From Acinetobacter sp. ANC 3813 (GTDB lineage: Bacteria; Pseudomonadota; Gammaproteobacteria; Pseudomonadales; Moraxellaceae), in the NCBI RefSeq assembly GCF_002135435.1, contig NZ_NEGK01000002.1, positions 290,479 to 354,478 on the forward strand: 64,000 bases of DNA, given 5' to 3'. Each line of letters opens with the position of its first letter. Within the stretch, counting starts at the first letter, position 1. A model generated the notes under the pieces. It searched no databases and had not been told where the DNA came from. It saw only the letters and a program-made list of their open reading frames with translations. The position numbers were made by a program, and so were the translations under genes. Positions 26,541 to 36,374 of the stretch are shown here, in pieces.

Positions 26541-29081
26541 TTAGAAAGTACGGCCAATTTCAAACTGGATTTCTTTAGTTTCATCACCAGCTTTATCATT
26601 CAACGGGAATGCATAGCTTAAAGATAATGGACCAATCATCGTAATCCAAGTGAAGCCTGCGCCAACACTATAGCGCATATTATTCATATCGAAGCCAAAG
26701 TTGTCTTTACAGTATTTCTTGGCATCAACAGCAGTACTAGCCGAATTCAAATACAATGTGCCTTTAGGAATATCACATTGAGTGTCAAATACTTGAGCAC
26801 CCTCAGCAAATAATACTGGACGAACTTGTCGTGTCCAATCACCCTTAAATGGCAATGGCAACGCAATTTCCGCACCAAATTGAATTAGCGCATTACCGCC
26901 CACTTCTTCAGGATCATAATCTCTAGTATTCGTTTCACTATACGTTACGCCAGGATATCTTGGACCTAAAGTACTATTGTCATAACCGCGCACAGAACCA
27001 AAACCGCCTGCATAGAAGTTTTTATAGAATGGCAAATCATTACCATATCCTAACTTACCATATCCGCGAAGTACGAAGTCTTTACCCAATGGGAAATATG
27101 CCTGAGCATCATAAGTGAGTTTTTGATACTCAACATCACTGCCCGGTAAAGCAATCTCACCATTAATTCGATGAGACATACCACTTGTAGGGAAAACTGG
27201 GCGGTTTAGGGTGTTATACGACCAACCCAAGTTCAAATTATACGTTAAGAAATCACCTTCAAAGGCATTGTCATAAGTTACTTCAGGAACTGCACAGCTA
27301 TAAGATACGATCGTTGTGCCATCAGCACCATACACAGGAACTGTATTTTGCGCATTACCAGCAGAATCAGCAGGACAATAAGAACCTTTACCTGTTGCTT
27401 TACCACTGTTTGCAAGCAAATAATCGCGTACGTAAGTAGATACATACGGGCCAGTCGTTACCTTGGTTTGATCAATGTTTAAACCGGCACTAATGCTTTG
27501 GTTTTCATCAATTGGATAACCAAAGTTAATCCCGCCGCCCAAACTGTCAGTGACATAGTTATTAACGTTATAGTCGTTATCTAGCTTAGTTTTACGGTAG
27601 TACATGTTATAACCGCGGCGTACACCATCAATCGTAAAGTACGGATCCGTTACGCTCAGGTTATAGTAATCTTGTGTCTCAGAACGAGATAAATCGACTG
27701 ATACTGAGTTGCCTGTACCCAAAAAGTTGGTTTGACTTAAACCAGCCTGGAATGTCACACCGCCGCTTTGAGAGAAGCCAACAGCCAAAGTACTGGTGCC
27801 CGAATGCTGCTCTTCAACATTTACATTCAAGTCAATTTGGTCTGGTGAACTCGGAATACGCGCAGGCTTAATATCTACAGTTTTGAAGAAACCTGTACGC
27901 TCTAAACGCACCTTAGACAAATCAATTTTTTCATTGCTTGCTAAAGAGCCTTCCATTTGACGCATTTCGCGGCGTAAAACTTCATCGGCCGTTTTAGAGT
28001 TGCCGGTAAAGTTAATGCGGCGCACAGTCACTTGCTGACCTGGATTAATGTAGTAATTTAAATCAACAATTTTAGTTTCATTGTTAATTTCAGGCACTAC
28101 GTTTACTTCTGCGAAGTAGTAACCTGCATTACCATATTTACGAAGCATCAGCTGTTTTACGGCATTCACTTTTTCTTGTGAATATAGATCATTGTCTTTA
28201 TAAATCTGTAAAGGCTTCAACTCATCAGTGCTATAAAGTGCATCGCCTAAGAATTTAGTTTGACCAAACTTAAACTGTTCGCCTTCATCTACAGACACTT
28301 CAATAAAGACATGTTTTTTATCTTCACTTAAGTTCAGGCTAGAATTAACGATATTGAAATTAATATAACCTTTGTTCAGATACATAGCGCGAAGTGCTTC
28401 TAAACTTGCTGCCATCTTTTCGCGAGCATAGCGGTCATTGCGCGAAATAACCGAACTCCAGCCGCTTTCTTTTACCGCAAAGGCCTGCTTAATTTCACTG
28501 TCTTTAAAAACAGTATTACCAATAACATTAATATCAAAAACTTTAGCAGATTTACCTTCTGCAAATTCAATGAGCAAATCTACACGGTTATTTGGTTTTG
28601 GTGTCGTTGTTACCGTTACATCCGCATCGTAACGGCCTTGCTGCATGTACTGCTGCTCAAGCTCAGTTTCAACAACCTGCAATGCAGACTGTTTTAAAAC
28701 CTCACCTTCAGCCAATCCCATTTTTTTCAGGCCTTCTTCAAGCGCCTCTTTTGGAATGAGCTTATTGCCTTTCATTTCAATTTTAGAAATAACTGGACGT
28801 TCTACAACTTTAAAAATTAAAGTGTTGCCGTCTTGTGCTGTTTTAATATCATCAAACAAGCCCGTAGCATATAAAGTACGAATAGCATTGGCAATGACTG
28901 GGTCATTAACACGGTCACCACTAGTAATCGGCAGCATACCGTATACATTTTCTGGCGCTAGACGGACTAAACCCTCTATTTTTACATCTTGTACGATAAA
29001 ATCATCTGCCGCGTATACTTGTTGTGCCGCTGCCATAGCACTAACCAGTGCCAAAGGCATAAATAAATGTGTGTGCTGCAT
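26541..29081 (-). CDS. bamA: Outer membrane protein assembly factor BamA
   Basis: The 846-residue protein has a signal peptide (about 1-24, ending YAA), five POTRA domains (about 27-430) and a C-terminal 16-stranded barrel. Typical features are the start DDFIVQDVKIEGLVRL, the conserved loop-6 motif VRGYDNSTLGP and the terminal strand IQFEIGRTF ending in phenylalanine. It inserts beta-barrel proteins into the outer membrane. It lies downstream of rseP, whose product takes part in the sigmaE stress response in other bacteria. Confidence 0.97.
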   Translation of the reverse strand: MQHTHLFMPLALVSAMAAAQQVYAADDFIVQDVKIEGLVRLAPENVYGMLPITSGDRVNDPVIANAIRTLYATGLFDDIKTAQDGNTLIFKVVERPVISKIEMKGNKLIPKEALEEGLKKMGLAEGEVLKQSALQVVETELEQQYMQQGRYDADVTVTTTPKPNNRVDLLIEFAEGKSAKVFDINVIGNTVFKDSEIKQAFAVKESGWSSVISRNDRYAREKMAASLEALRAMYLNKGYINFNIVNSSLNLSEDKKHVFIEVSVDEGEQFKFGQTKFLGDALYSTDELKPLQIYKDNDLYSQEKVNAVKQLMLRKYGNAGYYFAEVNVVPEINNETKIVDLNYYINPGQQVTVRRINFTGNSKTADEVLRREMRQMEGSLASNEKIDLSKVRLERTGFFKTVDIKPARIPSSPDQIDLNVNVEEQHSGTSTLAVGFSQSGGVTFQAGLSQTNFLGTGNSVSVDLSRSETQDYYNLSVTDPYFTIDGVRRGYNMYYRKTKLDNDYNVNNYVTDSLGGGINFGYPIDENQSISAGLNIDQTKVTTGPYVSTYVRDYLLANSGKATGKGSYCPADSAGNAQNTVPVYGADGTTIVSYSCAVPEVTYDNAFEGDFLTYNLNLGWSYNTLNRPVFPTSGMSHRINGEIALPGSDVEYQKLTYDAQAYFPLGKDFVLRGYGKLGYGNDLPFYKNFYAGGFGSVRGYDNSTLGPRYPGVTYSETNTRDYDPEEVGGNALIQFGAEIALPLPFKGDWTRQVRPVLFAEGAQVFDTQCDIPKGTLYLNSASTAVDAKKYCKDNFGFDMNNMRYSVGAGFTWITMIGPLSLSYAFPLNDKAGDETKEIQFEIGRTF

Positions 29082-29125
29082 GCCAGTCTGTTCCGCTGTT
29101 AATTTATTCCATCTTCTACGCAGTT

Positions 29126-30481
29126 TTATAAACGCATAAAATCATTAAAAAGTGCCAGCAGCATCATGCTGCCAAGCAGTACCATACCAATTTTTAGCCC
29201 AACCAATTGTATTTGTTCAGAAACAGGTTTACCACGAATTAGTTCGACGAAATAGTACACCAAATGTCCACCATCAAGCATTGGAATTGGCAATAAATTT
29301 AATATCCCTAAGCTTACGCTCATTAGCGCCATAAAAGATATAAATGTTTGCCAGCCCATTTCTGCGCTTTGGCCTGCAACTTTTGCAATCGTAATTGGAC
29401 CAGATAAGTTATCCAAACCAATTAAACCGCGGACCATTTTTACAATAGAGTTGAGAATCATACTGGAAAGCTGACCAGTTTTATCTACAGCCATTGTAAA
29501 GGCTTCTACAGATGTATATTGAATCGTCTGTCTATATTCAGCAGGAATCGTAACTTTGCCAGGATCACTTTGTACACCCAGCACGCCCGTTACTTTACCT
29601 ATGTTATCTTGTTTGCCTTGCGGCATCACTTCAAGCTGAACAACTTGGTTATTTCTTAAAACATCAATCTTTAGCAGTTTTTCCGGCGATGCTTGCACAA
29701 CTTGCACAACATCAAACCACTCGTTCATTTTAACGCCATTAATCGCAACAATTTTATCACCCGCCTTCATGCCCTGACGAATCGCCGCGCCATCTTCACT
29801 TAGCTTGGTGATAACAGCAGGCAAACGCGGACGATATGGAATAAATCCTAAAGCTTCTAATGGTGATTGAGATTGATCTTTTAAGAAATTTTGTATTGGT
29901 AAATTAAAATTTTGGACTTGGCCTGCGCGGTCCGCAGCAACTGCAATTGTTCCAGTTTCACCAGCACGGTCAACTAAAGCGTAATTCAGCTTCTCCCATG
30001 TAGACACCTGCATGCCGTTAATTGCGGTAATTTTATCACCCGCCTGCATGTGCACCGTTGCGGCTGGTGTATCTGGAAGCACCTTACCCACACGCGTATT
30101 CAGCTGCTCTTGTGCTGGAAGCATTAAAATCCAGAACAGCACCACAGCAAATGCCAAATTAATCAGCGGTCCAGCAGCCACAATTGCAATACGCTTCCAT
30201 GGGTTTTGCCGGTTAAACGCATAAGGTAGATCCTTTTCAGGCACATCACCTTCACGCTCATCCAGCATTTTCACGTAGCCGCCTAAAGGCAGTGCAGACA
30301 ATTGATATTGAATACCCGACTTTTTGGACGTCCATTTCAGCAGGGTTGGCCCAAAACCGATGGAATACACCAGAACCTTAACGCCAAGTTTACGCGCAAC
30401 AATATAGTGTCCAAACTCATGTATCGCAATAAGCGGACCCAATAAGAATATTGCCGCAAGTATAATAAACAAGGCATTCAT
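29126..30481 (-). CDS. rseP: Site-2 protease RseP
   Basis: The 451-residue integral inner-membrane zinc protease has the HEFGH metal motif at residues 21-25 in the first membrane segment, two tandem PDZ domains (about 115-310), and the third-site motif NLLPIPMLDGGH in a late membrane segment. It cleaves within the membrane; in E. coli the targets are the anti-sigma factor RseA and remnant signal peptides. It lies between dxr and bamA. Acinetobacter lacks a canonical rpoE-rseA locus, so the target here may differ. Confidence 0.95.
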   Translation of the reverse strand: MNALFIILAAIFLLGPLIAIHEFGHYIVARKLGVKVLVYSIGFGPTLLKWTSKKSGIQYQLSALPLGGYVKMLDEREGDVPEKDLPYAFNRQNPWKRIAIVAAGPLINLAFAVVLFWILMLPAQEQLNTRVGKVLPDTPAATVHMQAGDKITAINGMQVSTWEKLNYALVDRAGETGTIAVAADRAGQVQNFNLPIQNFLKDQSQSPLEALGFIPYRPRLPAVITKLSEDGAAIRQGMKAGDKIVAINGVKMNEWFDVVQVVQASPEKLLKIDVLRNNQVVQLEVMPQGKQDNIGKVTGVLGVQSDPGKVTIPAEYRQTIQYTSVEAFTMAVDKTGQLSSMILNSIVKMVRGLIGLDNLSGPITIAKVAGQSAEMGWQTFISFMALMSVSLGILNLLPIPMLDGGHLVYYFVELIRGKPVSEQIQLVGLKIGMVLLGSMMLLALFNDFMRL

Positions 30482-30485
30482 GATT

Positions 30486-31682
30486 TTAGCTTCCTTTATT
30501 CATTACAAACTGCTCTGCGATTGTTCGCGCCTGCTGATCTGCCTGCATAATAACGTCAATACTGCCCGCCGAGGCATTTTCTATTCGATTCAGCGTCTGC
30601 TCTACAATTTGCGGAATCTGAGTAAATCCTAGCTGATTACTCAAGAAAGCCGCAACTGCTATTTCATTCGCTGCATTTAAAATTGCTGGCGCCAATCCGC
30701 CTGCCTGCATTGCTTGACGTGCAAGTTTTAATGCAGGGAAACGAGCCGTATCCGGCTCTTGAAAATTCAGGCTAGAATGTGTAAACAAATCCAATGGCGG
30801 AACATGCGTTGCAATACGCTTTGGCCATGCCAAAGCGTGCGCGATTGGCGTACACATGTCAGGATTTCCCATTTGCGCCAAAGTTGAACCATCCACATAT
30901 TGAACCATGGAATGAATGATACTCTGCGGATGAACTACAACTGTTACAAAATGTTCTGAAATTGCAAAGAGATGGCACGCTTCAATCAATTCCAGCCCTT
31001 TATTCATCAAAGTAGCCGAATCAACTGAAATTTTTTGCCCCATAGACCAGTTAGGATGTTTGCAAGCTTGCACTGGTGTAACACGCTGCAGCTGTTCCAG
31101 CGTATGATTCAGGAACGGTCCGCCAGATGCTGTCAGCAAAATACCGGACACACCCATTTTAGGCTGACCATTGCGCTCTGCTTGAAAATAGCCTTCTGGA
31201 AGACACTGAAATATTGCATTGTGCTCTGAATCTACAGGCAATAGCGCAGCATGGTGATCTTTCGCTGCCTGCATCATGATGTCACCAGACATCACTAACG
31301 CTTCTTTATTCGCAAGCAATACCCGTTTGCCAGCTTTTACTGCAGCCAAAGTAGGCATTAAGCCAGCCGCACCAACAATTGCAGCCATCACCACATCCAC
31401 CTGCGGATGCTCAGCCACAGCAATTAAACCTGCTTCACCGTGCAGAATTTCAATCTGTGTTAATTTTTCTTGAATCAATAGCTGATGCAGCTCATCAACT
31501 TTATGTGATGGCACAACAGCGATTTTCGGTCGGTATTGCTTGCAAATTTCTACCAATTCTACAATTCTGCTATGCGCTGTAACTGCAAAAACGGAATACT
31601 CTTCTGGGTGGTTATCTAATATTTTTAAGGTACTTTGACCAATAGAACCCGTAACACCCAATATGCAAACAGACTGTGACAT
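30486..31682 (-). CDS. dxr: 1-deoxy-D-xylulose 5-phosphate reductoisomerase
   Basis: The 398-residue protein has the NADPH-binding start CILGVTGSIGQSTLKIL and the ANKEALVMSG and PVDSEHNAIFQCL motifs that hold catalytic lysine and divalent-metal ligands in DXR, plus the ILTASGGPF loop. It makes 2-C-methyl-D-erythritol 4-phosphate, the committed step of the non-mevalonate isoprenoid pathway and the target of fosmidomycin. The pathway feeds uppS in the same block. It abuts cdsA without a gap. Confidence 0.97.
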   Translation of the reverse strand: MSQSVCILGVTGSIGQSTLKILDNHPEEYSVFAVTAHSRIVELVEICKQYRPKIAVVPSHKVDELHQLLIQEKLTQIEILHGEAGLIAVAEHPQVDVVMAAIVGAAGLMPTLAAVKAGKRVLLANKEALVMSGDIMMQAAKDHHAALLPVDSEHNAIFQCLPEGYFQAERNGQPKMGVSGILLTASGGPFLNHTLEQLQRVTPVQACKHPNWSMGQKISVDSATLMNKGLELIEACHLFAISEHFVTVVVHPQSIIHSMVQYVDGSTLAQMGNPDMCTPIAHALAWPKRIATHVPPLDLFTHSSLNFQEPDTARFPALKLARQAMQAGGLAPAILNAANEIAVAAFLSNQLGFTQIPQIVEQTLNRIENASAGSIDVIMQADQQARTIAEQFVMNKGS

Positions 31683-32507
31683 CTATAAATCTACACCTAT
31701 TAATTTTAAAACATACATGCCCGCTGCAAAGATTGGCGCTGCAGCCAGTAATGAATCGATACGGTCTAATACACCGCCATGACCCGGTAAAATACGACCT
31801 GAATCTTTAATTCCTGCGCGACGTTTAATCATAGATTCAAACAGATCGCCCAGCACTGAACTAAACACAGTAACAACAGAAAGAATCAGAAATAAAATAT
31901 GTTCTGCAAGGCTTAAGTTCAAATATAGAACTTCAACCACAATAACAATGATCATTGCAGTTGCAATACCGCCATATAAGCCTTCGACAGATTTGTTTGG
32001 ACTAACATCAGGCGCGAGCTTTTTCTTGCCGAATTTACGCCCTACAAAGTAAGCACCGCTGTCTGCACCCCATACCAAGAGGAACAAATACATGAGCCAC
32101 CAAGGCGAGCTTTGCCATACAGAGAAAATAGCGGTAACAGTGGCAGAAACAAGTATTAAACCAATAAATTTTAGAGAGTTGTTATACCAAGCATCATAAT
32201 CAGGATAAGACTTCACCCAATACACACTCAAAATCCAAGTGAATATTGATGCCGTCCAAAGCAAAAGTGCAAAATCGCTGTAACGCAATGCCAGTGCTGA
32301 AAGACCAGCAGTAATTAAGCCAAAGCCCCAAGCTATTGGTTTGATTACATTAGATGTCTGTTTAGGCATGAGTTTATACCACTCATACCCAGCTACCCCA
32401 GCAGCAACCATCATCAGCGTATACATTGGATAATGTGAATGTGTAGCAAACATACAACTCAGTACGACTGCAACCAAAACCAATGCGGTAATAATCCGCT
32501 CTAACAT
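31683..32507 (-). CDS. cdsA: Phosphatidate cytidylyltransferase CdsA
   Basis: The 274-residue membrane protein has about eight hydrophobic segments and the CTP-transferase signature near the C-terminus (SMIKRRAGIKDSGRILPGHGG...LDRIDS), matching the S-x(n)-KR-x2-K-D-x5-PGHGG-x2-D-R-x-D pattern. It makes CDP-diacylglycerol from phosphatidate and CTP, the branch-point of bacterial phospholipid synthesis. It lies between uppS and dxr with 3 and 0 bases of spacing. Confidence 0.96.
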   Translation of the reverse strand: MLERIITALVLVAVVLSCMFATHSHYPMYTLMMVAAGVAGYEWYKLMPKQTSNVIKPIAWGFGLITAGLSALALRYSDFALLLWTASIFTWILSVYWVKSYPDYDAWYNNSLKFIGLILVSATVTAIFSVWQSSPWWLMYLFLLVWGADSGAYFVGRKFGKKKLAPDVSPNKSVEGLYGGIATAMIIVIVVEVLYLNLSLAEHILFLILSVVTVFSSVLGDLFESMIKRRAGIKDSGRILPGHGGVLDRIDSLLAAAPIFAAGMYVLKLIGVDL

Positions 32508-32510
32508 TTA

Positions 32511-33263
32511 TTAATTCTCAAGTTGATCTTGTTGAATTTGTTCTGATGTTTTACCAAAACGGCGTTCGCGTCCAGCAAAAACCGCAAAAGCATCATCTAA
32601 TTCTTCAATGCTAAACTCAGGCCACAATGTTTCTGTAAAATACAGTTCAGCATAAGCCGCCTGCCATAACAGAAAATTGGAAAGCCGAAAATCTCCGCCT
32701 GTACGGATTAACAAATCCACAGCCGGCAGATCACTTAAGCTGACATATTGACCAAATAAGTCAATATCTACCGCATCAAGCTGTATTTTTTTATTTTGCA
32801 CATCAGCAGCAATTTTCTTTGCAGCCTGCGCCATATCCCACATTCCGCCATAACTGATTGCTATCGTCAGGGTCATGCTGGTGAATTGAGCGGTATTATC
32901 TTCTGCCTGCTGCATTAAATCACGCAGTTCAGGAGATAAACGCGAGCGGTCACCAATAAAACGCAAAGCAATATTGAATTTTTCCATACGCGGTAATTGC
33001 TCACGAATGGTTTCTTCAAGCAGTTTCATCAGCAAATCGACTTCAAATTGAGGACGATTCCAGTTTTCACTTGAAAAGGCAAATACAGTTAATGCTTGAA
33101 TATGATGAAAACGGCAATGCTCTACAATTGGGTCTAGGACATTTTTCCCTTCACGGTGCCCATCACCCTTTTGCATTTGATTCTTTTTTGCAAAACGATT
33201 GTTGCCATCCATGATGATGGCAACATGTTTTGGAAGACAGGAAGTTTCTTCAGCAGAGGTCAT
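32511..33263 (-). CDS. uppS: Undecaprenyl diphosphate synthase (cis-prenyltransferase)
   Basis: The 250-residue protein has the family start HVAIIMDGNNRFAKKNQ (catalytic aspartate in MDGN; the common G-R-W is N-R-F here), GHREGK, VFAFSSENWNRP, and the C-terminal RTGGDFRLSNFLLWQAAYAE. It condenses isopentenyl diphosphate onto farnesyl diphosphate to make the C55 carrier for peptidoglycan and surface polysaccharides. It is 6 bases downstream of frr and closely followed by cdsA. Confidence 0.96.
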   Translation of the reverse strand: MTSAEETSCLPKHVAIIMDGNNRFAKKNQMQKGDGHREGKNVLDPIVEHCRFHHIQALTVFAFSSENWNRPQFEVDLLMKLLEETIREQLPRMEKFNIALRFIGDRSRLSPELRDLMQQAEDNTAQFTSMTLTIAISYGGMWDMAQAAKKIAADVQNKKIQLDAVDIDLFGQYVSLSDLPAVDLLIRTGGDFRLSNFLLWQAAYAELYFTETLWPEFSIEELDDAFAVFAGRERRFGKTSEQIQQDQLEN

Positions 33264-33269
33264 TCAAAC

Positions 33270-33824
33270 TTAGACCTTCAGCAATTCAGCTTCTTTCACA
33301 GCTAAACGCTTCTCAACTTCTGCAACAAACTTATCTGTGATCTTTTGAATGTCATCACCTGCACGGCGTTCATCATCTTCAGAAATTTCTTTCTCTTTCA
33401 ACAATGCTTTGATATCACCCAATACATCACGGCGAATGTTACGGATCGCAACTTTTGCGTTTTCAGCTTCGTTACGTGCAACTTTTTGCATGTCTTTACG
33501 TGTTTCTTCAGTTAATGCTGCCATTGGAACACGGATAGCATCAGCAGTGATTGGGTTTAAGCCCAAATCAGATTCACGAATGGCTTTGTCAATTGCAGCA
33601 ACCATTGTACGCTCAAACGGCTGAACCAATAAAGTGCGTGAATCTTCAACACCTACGTTAGCCACTTGGTTTAAAGGAACGTCAGAACCATAGTAAGGAA
33701 CCATAACACCGTTAAGGATTGATGGATGCGCACGGCCTGTACGAACCTTTGCAAACCCATGTTCCAAAGACTCTAATGATTTATTCATACGGTCTTCAGC
33801 GTCTTTTTTAAGATCGTTAATCAT
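33270..33824 (-). CDS. frr: Ribosome recycling factor
   Basis: The ATG at 33824, preceded by AAGGAAG, gives the standard 184 residues; an in-frame start at 33932 would overlap pyrH and is rejected. Signatures are [25 protein letters not shown] and, near the C-terminus, [25 protein letters not shown]. With EF-G it splits post-termination ribosomes. It lies between pyrH (76 bases upstream) and uppS (6 bases), the usual pyrH-frr-uppS-cdsA order. Confidence 0.97.
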   Translation of the reverse strand: MINDLKKDAEDRMNKSLESLEHGFAKVRTGRAHPSILNGVMVPYYGSDVPLNQVANVGVEDSRTLLVQPFERTMVAAIDKAIRESDLGLNPITADAIRVPMAALTEETRKDMQKVARNEAENAKVAIRNIRRDVLGDIKALLKEKEISEDDERRAGDDIQKITDKFVAEVEKRLAVKEAELLKV

Positions 33825-33900
33825 GTGATCTTCCTTACTTAATTTGAAAAGATGTAATTGAAAATTATTTGCAGTATAAAGCGCTTTGAGGCTCACGTCA

Positions 33901-34629
33901 TTAATTGGTGACGTGAGTTCCCTCTTTTTCACCCATAATAACTGAAAGCAATGAACCGTTTTTATTCATATCGAATACTTGAAGCGGTACATTGTGGTCA
34001 CGGCATAAGCAAATCGCCGTTAAATCCATTACACCTAATTTTTCATCAAGCACTTGATCGAAGGTCAAAGTATCGTATTTAACAGCATCTTCGTATTTGC
34101 TTGGATCTTTGTTATATACGCCATCAACTTTAGTCGCTTTTAAGATCAGGTTCGCTTCGATCTCAATACCGCGCAAGCATGCAGCTGTATCTGTAGTAAA
34201 GAATGGATTACCTGTACCTGCTACAAATACGCAAACTTCACCTTGAGTCAAATGACGGATTGCATCGCGGCTAGAATAAGACTCTACAACAGCGCCAATC
34301 GGCAATGCAGACATCAAACGTGTTTTGATGTTGCGGCGAACCAAAGCATCACGCAAAGCCAAACCGTTCATTACAGTTGCCAGCATACCCATTTGGTCAC
34401 CAGTTACACGGCCAACTAGACCATCTTTCTGCAATTGACTGCCGCGGTATAAGTTACCGCCGCCAACCACGATACCAACTTGAACACCTAAACCAACCAA
34501 GTGAGCAATAGCCAAAGACATTTGATCGAGTACTTGCGCATCGATACCCATTTCTTTGTTGCCTGCAAGCGCTTCACCTGAAAGTTTCAGCAAAATGCGT
34601 TCATAACGCGGTTTTCTAGAATCTAGCAT
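33901..34629 (-). CDS. pyrH: UMP kinase
   Basis: The best start is the ATG at 34629 ([16 protein letters not shown]), eight bases from a GGAG; in-frame starts at 34635 (ATG) and 34638 (GTG) are too close to it. Signatures: [22 protein letters not shown], and the [16 protein letters not shown] nucleotide-binding loop. It converts UMP to UDP for pyrimidine nucleotides. It heads the 11-gene block; in E. coli rpsB-tsf lie upstream, but here the upstream neighbour is rimO, which has its own terminator. Confidence 0.96.
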   Translation of the reverse strand: MLDSRKPRYERILLKLSGEALAGNKEMGIDAQVLDQMSLAIAHLVGLGVQVGIVVGGGNLYRGSQLQKDGLVGRVTGDQMGMLATVMNGLALRDALVRRNIKTRLMSALPIGAVVESYSSRDAIRHLTQGEVCVFVAGTGNPFFTTDTAACLRGIEIEANLILKATKVDGVYNKDPSKYEDAVKYDTLTFDQVLDEKLGVMDLTAICLCRDHNVPLQVFDMNKNGSLLSVIMGEKEGTHVTN

Positions 34630-34674
34630 TGTCATCACTCCAATTCATCTATTTAATTTTTATACATTTTGACT

Positions 34675-34700
34675 TTAAAAAATCTGCCCTTAAGCAGATT
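34675..34700 (-). terminator. Intrinsic terminator of rimO, overlapping its stop codon
   Basis: AATCTGC / GCAGATT with a 6-nt loop is followed on the minus strand by a T-run; the stop codon TAA at 34690-34692 lies in the loop region. It separates rimO from the pyrH operon. Confidence 0.75.
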
Positions 34701-36033
34701 TAATTTGAATCAACTTGGCAAACAAGTCGTATTCATCAGCATCTGTAATTTCAACCTCTAATAAATCACCTGCCTTAATCAGCGATTTATCAATATCTTC
34801 TACAAAGACGTTGCCATCAATTTCTGGCGCATCCGCATAAGAGCGGGCGACTGCAACTAGGAATTCGTCTTCAAGACCATCCACCAGCACCGTCATGGTT
34901 TGACCAATCCGCTTTTGCAGTTTCGCTGCAGAAATCGCTTGCTGCACTTCCATGAAGCGCTCATAACGTTCTTGCTTGATCTCTTCTGGCACATGATTCG
35001 GAAGATCATTTGCTGTAGCGCCTTCTACAGGTGAATAGGTAAAGCAGCCAACGCGATCCAAATCAGCTTCTTTCAGCCAGTCTAAAAGCATTTGGAAGTC
35101 TTCGTCCGTTTCGCCTGGGAAACCAACCACAAATGTAGAGCGAATAACCAATTCAGGGCATTTTTCGCGCCATAATTTTAGACGTTCAAGCGTATTTTCG
35201 CTGTGAGCTGGTCGCTTCATCAATTTTAAGATGCGCGGACTGGCGTGCTGAAAAGGAATGTCTAAATATGGAAGTACTTTGCCTTGCGCCATTAAATCAA
35301 TAACAGCATCCACATGCGGATATGGATAAACATAATGCAGGCGCACCCAGATACCCAATTGACCTAAAGCCTCACACATGTCAAAGAATTTAGTTTTGAC
35401 AGGCTGTCCATTCCAGAAATCAAGCTTGTATTTGGTATCTACACCATATGCAGAAGTATCTTGAGAAATAACCAATACTTCTTTTACACCCGCATTTTTC
35501 AATGCTTGCGCTTCACTCAGTACAGAACCAACAGGACGAGACACCAAGTCACCGCGCATGCTTGGAATAATGCAGAATGTGCAACGATGGTTGCAGCCTT
35601 CCGAAATTTTCAAGTACGCATAGTGCTTCGGTGTCAGACGGATACCCTGTTCTGGCACTAAATCAATAAAAGGATTGTGTTTTGGCGGTTCTGGAACGTA
35701 CTCGTGTACAGCTTCCATCACTTCTTGATAAGCCGCAGCACCCGTTACTTTTAAAACATTTGGATGCATTTGACGGATTTTGTCTTCGTCTTTACCTAGA
35801 CAGCCGGTGACAATCACGCGGCCATTGGCGCTCATTGCTTCGCCAATTGCGTCTAATGACTCTTGTACTGCAGATTCAATAAAACCACAGGTATTTACAA
35901 CAACTAAATCAGCACCGTCATAATCTGATGCGACATCATAACCTTCAGTCTTTAACTGAGTTAAAATTCGTTCGGAATCTACCAATGCCTTAGGACAACC
36001 TAAAGAAACAAAACCGACTTTGGGGGATTTCAT
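34690..36033 (-). CDS. rimO: Ribosomal protein S12 methylthiotransferase RimO
   Basis: The start chosen is the ATG at 36033 ([21 protein letters not shown]), nine bases after a GGAG; a GTG at 36048 overlaps that site. The 447-residue enzyme has an N-terminal UPF0004 domain with three iron-sulfur cysteines, a radical-SAM domain with CNHRCTFC (CxxxCxxC) and a C-terminal TRAM domain (about 380-447). It methylthiolates Asp89 (E. coli numbering) of ribosomal protein S12 using SAM. It sits alone upstream of pyrH with its own terminator. Confidence 0.96.
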   Translation of the reverse strand: MKSPKVGFVSLGCPKALVDSERILTQLKTEGYDVASDYDGADLVVVNTCGFIESAVQESLDAIGEAMSANGRVIVTGCLGKDEDKIRQMHPNVLKVTGAAAYQEVMEAVHEYVPEPPKHNPFIDLVPEQGIRLTPKHYAYLKISEGCNHRCTFCIIPSMRGDLVSRPVGSVLSEAQALKNAGVKEVLVISQDTSAYGVDTKYKLDFWNGQPVKTKFFDMCEALGQLGIWVRLHYVYPYPHVDAVIDLMAQGKVLPYLDIPFQHASPRILKLMKRPAHSENTLERLKLWREKCPELVIRSTFVVGFPGETDEDFQMLLDWLKEADLDRVGCFTYSPVEGATANDLPNHVPEEIKQERYERFMEVQQAISAAKLQKRIGQTMTVLVDGLEDEFLVAVARSYADAPEIDGNVFVEDIDKSLIKAGDLLEVEITDADEYDLFAKLIQIKSA

Positions 36034-36374
36034 GAATCTGCGCTCCACTATAATCCGCGTATTGTATGTCTTTTCGTACCATAAAAACAGGTGGAATCAC
36101 CACTCTTTGCATCACGCACTAAAATAAAGCCATAAATTTATACGCATAGACTATATCGCACCATTTTGGTTCATTATTTATTTACAGCTCATTCAGAATC
36201 CGCTATATCTCTAGGTATAAGTCCAATTTCAGCGCATTAACTCAAAAAAGCACCAAAATTTAATCACATCCACAATAGTTGGCGTGTATTTTGCTTCATA
36301 TCTGTCCGAATACATCCATATAGACCGATTATGAAGATGCCATTGCGCTATTTTAATACAGGAAACCACCGCTA
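36034..36374. promoter_or_regulatory. Divergent intergenic region, rimO to ntrB
   Basis: About 340 bases between the divergent genes hold their promoters. For rimO a -10-like TATAGT lies a few bases before the Shine-Dalgarno, so its leader would be very short. For ntrB no consensus promoter could be assigned. Confidence 0.35.

Noticed and set aside
33825..33932. 36-residue N-terminal extension of frr
   Set aside because: It overlaps the end of pyrH and lacks similarity to ribosome recycling factor; the ATG at 33824 has a good AAGGAAG site.
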